Below are positions 8,309 through 15,072 of a DNA stretch of 64,000 nucleotides, piece after piece (position 1 is the stretch's first letter; each line of letters starts with the position of its first letter). Both the position numbers and the translations under genes were made by a program. The stretch comes from Candidatus Bathyarchaeia archaeon (lineage in GTDB: Archaea > Thermoproteota > Bathyarchaeia > Bathyarchaeales > Bathycorpusculaceae): assembly GCA_041447175.1 (NCBI GenBank), contig CP166960.1, positions 2,496,519 to 2,560,518 on the forward strand, read 5' to 3'. The notes beneath the pieces are model-generated. The model made no database searches and was not told the origin of the DNA. It was given only the letters and a program-made list of their open reading frames with translations.

Positions 8309-9244
8309 ATGCCGTTCAAAACTCAAAAACTCGACACGGCAGATGCTCTTACGCTAGAGTGGATTTTGCAAGTTAAAAACTACAAATTAACCCTTGACAA
8401 GAACCTCTGTGTAGGCTGCCAAATCTGCAGTTTAGCCTGCCCAAAGGGCGCTATAACCGTCACCAAACAGCCCAAGGTTGCAGGCGAAGCGGCAAAGAAA
8501 GCTAAAGTGGACATTGACCTTTCTAAATGTAACTTCTGCGGCATATGCGCTGTAACTTGCCCCTACGGAGCCATAAATGTCACTTTAAACGGCAACTCCA
8601 ATCTCCCCGTCGTGGACAAAGAAGGTTATCCAGAGCTTATTCGCGACATCAAAATTGGCAATCACAACTGCCCCAAAGACTGCGTTGCATGTGTCGAAGC
8701 GTGTCCACTGGGGCAAATCAAAGTTTCCAAAGTTACCTACGACGGAAAACCCGTGGAAAACTTAGATGACCTCCCCCCCAACCAAAGACGCCACGTGCAG
8801 GTAATTGTTGACCTCCCCAAAGATAAATGCCCAACCTGCCGCGTCTGCGAGTACAAGTGCCCCGAGGGCGTCATCAAGATGCGAAAAACTTTCGAAGGCA
8901 AAATCGCCATCGACACAGAAAAATGCCCTGAAGGCTGCCACGACTGTGTGGACGTCTGCCCAATAACAGGCACTCTGACGGTTGGAGACGACGGCAAAGT
9001 CATAGTCAACGAAGCCACCTGCACCTACTGTGGTGCCTGCAAGGTGGTTTGCCCAGTGGATGAAGCATTGTCGCTTAAACGCACCAAAGTTTTACACAAA
9101 CCCATTCACTCAGGGGCTTGGAACAAAGCGCTTGAACGCCTCACCTCACCCGTGGACTGCGTCAAAGAACTCAAGGCAACTAGCGGAAGAAACGCCCAAA
9201 AAATGATATGCAGACGTTTCACTACCGAAGAGGTCATCAGATAA
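8309..9244 (+). CDS. Polyferredoxin with six [4Fe-4S] motifs
   Basis: The product is 311 aa. Six ferredoxin-type cysteine clusters can be read in order: CVGCQICSLACP, CNFCGICAVTCP, CPKDCVACVEACP, CPTCRVCEYKCP, CPEGCHDCVDVCP and CTYCGACKVVCP. There is no signal peptide or membrane segment, so it is a cytoplasmic electron carrier. It lies directly before two hdrA-mvhD fusion genes and shares their promoter element, so it probably delivers or accepts electrons for the HdrA complexes. This resembles MvhB/VhuB and ferredoxin-like partners in methanogens, although orthology to them is not shown. There is no in-frame TGA. The start is ATG 8309; the frame is open upstream to 8084 but that part crosses the promoter. 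Confidence 0.9.
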   Translation: MPFKTQKLDTADALTLEWILQVKNYKLTLDKNLCVGCQICSLACPKGAITVTKQPKVAGEAAKKAKVDIDLSKCNFCGICAVTCPYGAINVTLNGNSNLPVVDKEGYPELIRDIKIGNHNCPKDCVACVEACPLGQIKVSKVTYDGKPVENLDDLPPNQRRHVQVIVDLPKDKCPTCRVCEYKCPEGVIKMRKTFEGKIAIDTEKCPEGCHDCVDVCPITGTLTVGDDGKVIVNEATCTYCGACKVVCPVDEALSLKRTKVLHKPIHSGAWNKALERLTSPVDCVKELKATSGRNAQKMICRRFTTEEVIR

Positions 9245-9551
9245 GCAAACAAAAACCCCCCACCCCAAGTGCCTGCGTAGCCGCCCTCGTGCACTGGTGC
9301 TACGGCGGTTTACATCGCTGGTACTACGCATGTTCCTACTGTTATTGAATGTCCAAAACCGTCGTCTTTCTCAAGGAAAACCGCTACAATAATGCTTTCC
9401 ATGTTTTTTATGCAGCATTTTTCCATTAAGTTTTAATTTCAAACTGGTGCACTTTTCAAGCAATGCTTTTATATATCGCACGACGCTAAAGCCATTGTTT
9501 CCCAGATAAGGGAAGAGTATAAACAAGAATGGTTATCGAGAAGGTTGTATA
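9245..9551 (+). other. Intergenic region before Sec-hdrA with long hairpin
   Basis: This stretch holds no gene except a seven-codon mini-ORF at its end. A compound hairpin spans 9274-9330: TGCGTAG (9274-9280) pairs with CTACGCA (9324-9330), CCGCC (9281-9285) with GGCGG (9304-9308), and the tip GCA/TGC (9291-9293, 9298-9300). It lies between the polyferredoxin stop and the next promoter, so it would be in the polyferredoxin 3' untranslated region. Its role is unknown: terminator, stability element or regulatory RNA. Confidence 0.5.
9453..9478 (+). promoter_or_regulatory. Promoter of the Sec-containing hdrA
   Basis: TTTTCAAGCAATGC is followed by TTTTATATATCGC, a strong TATA box about 80 bases before the hdrA start at 9552. 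The upstream half is nearly the same as at 8193-8218. ACTGGTGCAC lies just before it (9444-9453). Confidence 0.6.
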
Positions 9552-9552
9552 A
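9529..9552 (+). CDS. Mini upstream ORF overlapping the Sec-hdrA start
   Basis: ATG GTT ATC GAG AAG GTT GTA TAA encodes MVIEKVV. Its TAA stop overlaps the hdrA ATG by one base. The Cys paralogue has a similar mini-ORF (12309-12329, MVFEVV) with the same overlap and exactly one codon fewer. It may couple translation, or it may simply be a leftover of the gene duplication in which GAGAAGG/GAGGT acts as the ribosome-binding site. Confidence 0.3.
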   Translation: MVIEKVV

Positions 9553-12071
9553 TGAGCAATCCAGAAACACAAAAACCATCTGAAGCCTCCAAACTTGCGG
9601 AAACCCCGCGTGTGGGAGTCTTCGTCTGCCACTGCGGTTTAAACATCGCTGGAACGGTAGACGTTAAACAGGTAGTTGAATACGCTAAAACAATACCTGA
9701 CGTTGTCCTCGTAAAAGAGAGCCGATACACCTGCGCTGACCCCGGACAAGAAGAAATCAGAAAATCCATAAAAGAACACAACTTGAACCGCGTGGTTGTT
9801 GCCGCTTGCAGCCCAAGGATGCATGAGCCGACATTTCGGAAAACCGTAAGTGAAGCAGGGTTAAACCCCTTTGTGTTCGAAATGGCGAACATACGTGAGT
9901 TCGCTTCGTGGTGCCATCCTAATACTCCCGAAGAAGCCACAGCAAAAGCAAAAGATACGGTGCGAATGGCTGTGGCAAAAGCGCGGTTACTTAAGCCTCT
10001 CGCAACCATGGAGGTTCCTGTAACTAAAAACGCCTTGGTTATCGGCGGAGGCATCGCCGGCATCAACTCCGCTTTAGATTTGGCAAATATGGGTTTCAAA
10101 GTTTACCTTGTCGAGAAGAACTCAAGCATAGGAGGTCACATGGCTCAACTCGACAAGACTTTCCCAACTCTGGATTGCAGCATATGAATTGAAGGCCCTA
10201 GGATGGTCGAGGTATTACGCCATCCTAAGGTCGAAGTAATCTCAAACGCTGACGTCCTCAGCGTAGAAGGTTTCGTAGGCAACTTCAGAGTTAAAGTTCG
10301 CAAGAATCCACGATACGTCATTGAAGACAGATGCACCGGCTGCGGAGAATGCAAAGACGTCTGCCCAATCGAGTACCCCAACGAGTGGGACCTCAACTTA
10401 GGTGTCAGAAAAGCCATTTCCATTCCGTTTGACCAAGCAGTGCCTCTTGTCTACTCGATAAACAAGGATTACTGCATCGAGTGCTTCAAATGTATAGATG
10501 CCTGCGGTACACGCCGAGCCATTAACTTTGACCAAGAACCCGAAGAAATCGACTTGGACATTGGGGCAATCATTGTAACAACTGGTTGCGATATTTATCA
10601 GCCTGTGGAGGACGCTAGGTACGGCTATGGAAGATACGATAACGTACTTACAGCTTTAGAGTTTGAGCGCCTCATCACCGCTGGCGGTCCAACAACTGGT
10701 CACGTAGTCCGCACATCTGATGGGAAAAGACCCAAAAGCGTTGCCCTCATTCAATGCGTTGGTTCAAGGGACGTAAACAAGTTCGAGTACTGTTCTGGTT
10801 TCTGCTGCATGTATGGGCTAAAAGAAGCCATCCTCCTGAAAGAACACTACCATGATGACGTGGACGTCTACATTTTCTACATGGACATACGCACTCCCTC
10901 CAAAGGCTACGAAGAATTTTACCGAAAGGCTCGCGAAATGGGCATCACTTTCATCAGAGGAAAGCCGTCCCAAATACTGGAAGACCCCAAGACCAAAAAC
11001 TTGGTTATACGCGCAGAAGACACAGAGCTGGGACAACCCATCGAAGTCGAAACGGAAATGGTCGTGCTTAGCACTGCAGCCATACCTAGCAAGGGCGCTG
11101 GAGAGTTGGCTAACATCCTTCACATAACGCGAGGACCCGACGGCTTCTTCATGGAGAGCCACCCCAAACTCAAACCAATGGATACACCCATGGACGGCGT
11201 GTTCCTAGCGGGTGCCTGCCAAGGGCCAAAGGACATACCTTACAGCGTAGCGCAAGGAAGCGGCGCGGCAGCAAGAGCGGCAACAATCCTTTCTCAACCG
11301 AAATGGATGATTGAACCGATTGTCGCGATAGTTGACCCCGCCAAATGCAGAAACGTGAAAGCAAAATGTGGAGTTTGCGTTAAAAGCTGTCCCTTTGGAG
11401 CCATAACTGCAGCTGAAGGGCAAGCAGCCCAAGTTAACGCTGCCCAGTGCCATGGATGCGGAACATGCGTTGCAGACTGCCCACAAGACGCCATAACCCA
11501 GATGCACTTCACAGACGAACAGATCTTCTCCCAAATCCGAGCGGCTCTAGAAAAAGACCCTGGGGAGAAGATACTAACGTTTATGTGTAATTGGTGAGGC
11601 TACGCCGGCGCGGACCGAGCGGGGACGAGCCGGCTTGAATACCCTCCAACGACACGAGCCATAAGGGTGATGTGTACTGGACGAGTAGATCGGGACTTCG
11701 TTATTGAAGCATTTAGGCTGGGCGCTGGAGGAGTGCTGATTACCGCCTGCCATCTTCCCAGTGACTGCCACTACATCTCTGGAAACGCAAAGATGAAAGT
11801 GCGTATGGATGCCTTGGCTGGTATGCTTCAGAAGCTTGGATTGAGTCCCGAAAGACTCAGGGTTGATTACGTGTCGTCAGCTGAAGGAGAAAAATTCGTC
11901 AATATCGTGAAGGAAATGACTGACCAACTGAAGACGATAGGAAAAGAGAAGATATTAGCAGAGAACGCAAAGCTTTATCCAACCTTGGATAACATGCTGA
12001 AACGCAAAGCTGCAGCAAAACCTTCAGCTTCAGAAGCCAAAGCAACTGCCGACGCAAAAACAACCAAATAA
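9552..12071 (+). CDS. hdrA: HdrA-MvhD fusion selenoprotein with two in-frame TGA (Sec) codons
   Basis: Read through two TGA codons (10185-10187, residue 212; 11595-11597, residue 682), this is an 839-residue protein collinear with the 817-residue paralogue next door. Both TGA codons sit where the paralogue has Cys212 and Cys679. Order: HdrA N-domain ([15 protein letters not shown]); FAD site ([18 protein letters not shown]) ending TLDCSI-U-IEGP; ferredoxin motifs ([45 protein letters not shown]); MvhD-like domain FMCNW-U-GYAG. HdrA subunits bifurcate electrons at FAD, and MvhD links them to a hydrogenase or other donor. HdrA and MvhD/VhuD are established archaeal selenoprotein families. The cluster motif [11 protein letters not shown] is expanded by four residues compared with CKKCGIC in the paralogue. 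Each TGA has a strong hairpin just downstream. Confidence 0.93.
10197..10230 (+). promoter_or_regulatory. Hairpin 9 nt after the first Sec TGA (candidate local SECIS-like element)
   Basis: AGGATGG (10200-10206) pairs perfectly with CCATCCT (10220-10226). CG (10208-10209) pairs with CG (10218-10219) inside, and CCT (10197-10199) with AGG (10228-10230) outside a bulged A. This gives about 12 base pairs with an 8-base loop. It starts nine bases after TGA 10185-10187, inside the coding sequence. I see only a short GGTG/CACC pairing at the same place in the Cys paralogue. A role in Sec insertion is inferred. Confidence 0.55.
11598..11637 (+). promoter_or_regulatory. GC-rich hairpin directly after the second Sec TGA (candidate local SECIS-like element)
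   Basis: GCCGGC (11604-11609) pairs with GCCGGC (11629-11634). Inside it, CG/CG (11611-11612, 11626-11627) and CC/GG (11615-11616, 11623-11624) extend the helix around G.A mismatches and an asymmetric GA/A bulge, with a GAGCGG loop. The 40 bases after the TGA are 80% G+C by count. The encoded residues differ from the paralogue ([11 protein letters not shown] against ADLAGISRCEY), as expected if RNA structure constrains the codons. A role in UGA recoding is inferred. Confidence 0.55.
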
Positions 12072-12328
12072 CAACCCTTTCATTTTTGTTTTTTTGCATT
12101 TTTGTTGTTAGTGCTATTGTGCACCAGTAAGATTCGTGTTTTTTGAAGAATGTTAGCGTAAAAAACTGAACAGGTGACTGAATTTTTTTTCCGTGAGAAT
12201 TGTTGGTTGCTGCAAGTAATGTTTATATTTCCATCAAAAAAGCTAATATGTCTAATTAAAAAAACTGATGCCGCTGCCGCCCAAGAACGGGACAGGGTTG
12301 AAAGAAGAATGGTCTTTGAGGTTGTATA
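12072..12328 (+). other. Intergenic region between the two hdrA genes
   Basis: A T-rich tract (12082-12108) is a plausible archaeal terminator for the Sec hdrA. A weak stem pairs CACCAGT (12122-12128) with ACT (12165-12167) and GGTG (12173-12176), leaving a GAACA bulge; it does not clearly match the published archaeal SECIS core. The element GCAAGTAATGTTTATATTTCC (12212-12232) is the TATA promoter of the next gene. A mini-ORF (12309-12329) overlaps the next start. Confidence 0.5.
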
Positions 12329-12329
12329 A
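12309..12329 (+). CDS. Mini upstream ORF overlapping the Cys-hdrA start
   Basis: ATG GTC TTT GAG GTT GTA TAA encodes MVFEVV and overlaps the hdrA ATG as TAATG. It parallels the mini-ORF at 9529-9552, differing by one whole codon. The function is unproven. Confidence 0.3.
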   Translation: MVFEVV

Positions 12330-14782
12330 TGAGCAATCCACAAACACAGAAACCAAACGAAGGCGATAAACAACTCGAACCTTTACGGATTGGAGTTTTT
12401 GTTTGCCACTGCGGTTTAAACATCGCTGGAACCGTAGACATTAAGCAAGTAGTTGAATACGCCAAGACCATCCCCGATGTGGTCTTCGTTAAAGAAAACC
12501 GATACACCTGCGCTGACCCCGGACAAGAAGAAATCAGAAAAGCCATCAGAGAACAGAAACTCAACCGAGTAGTCATCGCAGCGTGCTCTCCAAGAATGCA
12601 TGAACCCACTTTTAGACGTACCGTCAACGAAGCAGGTCTAAACCCCTTCTATTACGAGATGGCTAACATTCGAGAGTTCGCTTCATGGTGCCACCAAAAC
12701 ACACCACAGGAAGCAACGGAGCGGGCAAAAGACACCGTTCGTATGGCAGTTGCAAAAGCACGCTTTTTGATGCCGCTTCAAACAATAGAAGTTCCCGTAA
12801 CCAAAAAGGCACTTGTCATCGGCGGAGGCATTGCAGGTATGAACGCCGCCTTAGACCTTGCAGAAATGGACTTCAAAGTGTATATGCTTGAGAACACCCA
12901 AAGCATCGGCGGGCACATGGCGGCTTTAGACAAAACCTTCCCAACCCTTGACTGCAGCATCTGCATTGAAGGACCAAAAATGGTGGATTGCGTCAGGCAC
13001 CCTAACATCACGATTTTCGCTTATTCCGACTTGGTTAAAGTTGACGGTTACATAGGTAACTTTAAAGTGAAACTTCGTAAGAGAGCCCGATACATTCTTG
13101 ATGACCGCTGCACGGGATGTGGACAATGCAAAGACGTCTGCCCAATCGAGTACCCCAACGAGTGGGACCTGAACCTTGGCACCCGAAAAGCAATTTCAGT
13201 TCCCCTTGACCAAGCAGTGCCCCTAATTTACGCCATCAACAAGGATTACTGCGTGGAATGCTTCAAATGTGTAGACGCTTGTGGACCACGAGAGGCTATA
13301 GATTTCACTCAAAAGGATGAAGAAGTAGAAATCGATGTAGGCGCAATCATAGTCTCCACCGGCTTTGACGTTTATGAACCATACGACATGCCCCTCTTAG
13401 GCTACGGGAAATACCCCAACGTCATCACCTCCATGGAGTTTGAACGACTCATCCTTGCTGCGGGACCCACTGGTGGCAAAGTCATCAGGCAATCTGACGG
13501 ACAAAAACCCCACAAAATCGCCTTCATCCAATGCGTAGGCAGCCGAGACAAAAACAAGTATCCCTACTGCAGCAACTTCTGCTGCATGTACACGCTTAAG
13601 CATGTTGTACAGTTAAAGGAGAAGTACAAAGAAGACATAGAAGTCTACGTCTTCTACATGGACATTCGAAGCCCAAGCAAAGGCTACGAAGAGTTCTATG
13701 ACCGCGCAAGAGACCGCGGCGTGAACTTTATCCGTGGGCGCGTCAGCCGAATCGATGAAGACCCAAAAACCCACAACATGGTCATTCACTCTGAAGATTC
13801 TAACCTTGGGGCACCTATCGAAGTGGAAGCTGACATAGTGGTCTTAGCAACTGCCGCTATCCCCAAGAAAGGCTCAGCGGACATTGCACGCATAATTAAC
13901 CTGTCCCGAGGCGCGGACGGCTTCTTCATGGAGAGCCACCCCAAACTCAAACCCATGGATGCACCCACTGACGGGGTCTTCTACGCGGGCGCCTGCCAAG
14001 GCTTAAAAGATATTCCCTCAAGCGTCTCCCAAGGAAGCGGCGCAGCAGCCCGCGCAGCAACCGTGCTCTCCAAATCCAAATGGAAGATTGAACCCATCAT
14101 CTCCGTTGTCGACGAAACTAAGTGCAAGAAATGCGGCATCTGCGTTGACAAATGCCCCTATGGCGCCATCAAAATCGAAAAAGGCAAGACCCCCGCTCGA
14201 ATCATCACCGCCAGCTGCCACGGATGCGGAACCTGCGTTGCAGAATGTCCCCAGCACGCAATTACTCAAATGCACTTTACCGACGCCCAAATTTTGGCTC
14301 AAGTTCGGGCTGCGCTTGAAGAAAAACCTGAAGAAAAAATCATGGCTTTTCTGTGCAACTGGTGCAGTTATGCAGGTGCAGATTTGGCTGGCATCAGCCG
14401 ATGTGAGTACCCTGCAAGCGTAAGAGTTGTTCGTGTCATGTGCTCTGGAAGAGTTGACAAAAACTTCATCCTGGAAGCGCTCAGGTTGGGGGCGGGTATG
14501 GTGCTGGTTGGTGCTTGCCACTTACCCTACGACTGCCACTACATAAGCGGCAACTATAAGATGAAAGCACGAACCGACGCACTCAAAACAATGCTAATCA
14601 AGCTAGGCATGACTCCAGAACGGTTCCGGGTAGAATACGTTTCAGCCGCCGAAGGAATACGCTACGCCGAAGTCATCAAGGAAATAGACACCGACATGAA
14701 GACGCTGGGTAAAGAGAAAATTCTGGCAGAAACTGAGAAGCTGCGACCAACCCTGGAAAAAATGCTCAAACGCAACCCCTAA
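12329..14782 (+). CDS. hdrA: HdrA-MvhD fusion protein, cysteine form
   Basis: The product is 817 aa and clearly paralogous to the preceding gene along its whole length, including the shared start MSNP-TQKP. It has the N-domain ([15 protein letters not shown]), the FAD dinucleotide fold ([18 protein letters not shown]), TLDCSICIEGP with Cys212, ferredoxin motifs CTGCGQCKDVCP, CVECFKCVDACG, CKKCGICVDKCP and [12 protein letters not shown], and the MvhD domain FLCNWCSYAGADLAG with Cys679. It is expected to form the flavin-bifurcating core of a heterodisulfide-reductase-like complex. HdrB/C are not in the window, so its electron acceptor is unknown. It may substitute for the Sec form when selenium is scarce, as Cys/Sec isoenzyme pairs do in Methanococcus; that is inference. 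TATA box at 12221-12229. Confidence 0.93.
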   Translation: MSNPQTQKPNEGDKQLEPLRIGVFVCHCGLNIAGTVDIKQVVEYAKTIPDVVFVKENRYTCADPGQEEIRKAIREQKLNRVVIAACSPRMHEPTFRRTVNEAGLNPFYYEMANIREFASWCHQNTPQEATERAKDTVRMAVAKARFLMPLQTIEVPVTKKALVIGGGIAGMNAALDLAEMDFKVYMLENTQSIGGHMAALDKTFPTLDCSICIEGPKMVDCVRHPNITIFAYSDLVKVDGYIGNFKVKLRKRARYILDDRCTGCGQCKDVCPIEYPNEWDLNLGTRKAISVPLDQAVPLIYAINKDYCVECFKCVDACGPREAIDFTQKDEEVEIDVGAIIVSTGFDVYEPYDMPLLGYGKYPNVITSMEFERLILAAGPTGGKVIRQSDGQKPHKIAFIQCVGSRDKNKYPYCSNFCCMYTLKHVVQLKEKYKEDIEVYVFYMDIRSPSKGYEEFYDRARDRGVNFIRGRVSRIDEDPKTHNMVIHSEDSNLGAPIEVEADIVVLATAAIPKKGSADIARIINLSRGADGFFMESHPKLKPMDAPTDGVFYAGACQGLKDIPSSVSQGSGAAARAATVLSKSKWKIEPIISVVDETKCKKCGICVDKCPYGAIKIEKGKTPARIITASCHGCGTCVAECPQHAITQMHFTDAQILAQVRAALEEKPEEKIMAFLCNWCSYAGADLAGISRCEYPASVRVVRVMCSGRVDKNFILEALRLGAGMVLVGACHLPYDCHYISGNYKMKARTDALKTMLIKLGMTPERFRVEYVSAAEGIRYAEVIKEIDTDMKTLGKEKILAETEKLRPTLEKMLKRNP

Positions 14783-14830
14783 GCCCCAGTGGGACTTCAA
14801 CTAAACCTGTGAACCAGCAGCGACAAAGAA

Positions 14831-14854
14831 ACAAGCTTTTTTCTTGAGGCTTGT
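14831..14854 (+). terminator. Possible terminator hairpin after Cys-hdrA
   Basis: ACAAGC (14831-14836) pairs with GCTTGT (14849-14854) around a loop that contains a run of six T. It is placed 50 bases after the hdrA stop and before the tRNA-Sec promoter. Archaeal termination mostly depends on T-runs, so this is tentative. Confidence 0.3.
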
Positions 14855-14943
14855 GGTAAGGCAGTTCCGAGTGATTTAGGGTTAACTCTGTTTCTGTGCT
14901 GCTTCTGGTTTGGCTCATGAGGCGATTTCTATATTCATAAAAC

Positions 14944-14956
14944 AAATTATATATCT
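14944..14956 (+). promoter_or_regulatory. TATA box of tRNA-Sec
   Basis: AAATTATATATCTC lies with its centre about 30 bases upstream of the tRNA 5' end at 14982. This is the expected spacing for an archaeal TBP/TFB promoter. Confidence 0.6.
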
Positions 14957-14981
14957 CCCAACACGAGAGCAATCAATGTAT

Positions 14982-15072
14982 GGCGTCCTACAGCAAGGTG
15001 GTCCTGGCACCGGACTTCAAATCCGGGGAGTCCGATAAGGACTCGGGGTTCAATTCCCCTTGGACGCCGCCA
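14982..15072 (+). tRNA. selC: tRNA-Sec (anticodon TCA)
   Basis: A cloverleaf folds by hand. The acceptor GGCGTCC pairs with GGACGCC (15062-15068); two further pairs, one mismatched, would give the nine-pair acceptor typical of tRNA-Sec. The D stem is long (GCAAGG/CCTGGC with one mismatch) around a four-base loop. The anticodon stem is CCGGA/TCCGG with loop CTTCAAA, giving anticodon TCA at 15017-15019. The variable arm has a perfect six-pair stem GAGTCC/GGACTC. The T stem has four pairs (GGGG/CCCC) with loop TTCAATT. Discriminator G and CCA are encoded. The 9/4 fold, long D stem, big variable arm and UCA anticodon together identify tRNA-Sec. It ends exactly where the convergent SepSecS stop codon begins. 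Confidence 0.97.

Noticed and set aside
9552-12071. The Sec hdrA as three separate genes or a pseudogene broken by two stop codons
   Set aside because: Both stops are TGA, both align with Cys of the neighbouring paralogue, the frame is unbroken, and a tRNA-Sec plus its enzymes are adjacent.
9552-12071. TGA reassigned to Trp or Cys throughout the genome
   Set aside because: Several genes in the window end at TGA where expected (517, 3924, 32890, 34243), and aRF1 motifs are canonical.
12122-12176. Canonical archaeal SECIS in the 3' untranslated region of Sec hdrA
   Set aside because: CACCAGT can pair with ACT...GGTG but the bulge sits on the 3' side and the stem is weak; the expected GAA/A internal loop with a GC stem is not seen. 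A computed search could still find one.
14982-15072. tRNA-Ser or tRNA-Leu (also long variable arm)
   Set aside because: The anticodon is TCA (would read UGA), the D stem is long with a four-base loop, and the T stem has only four pairs; these are tRNA-Sec features.
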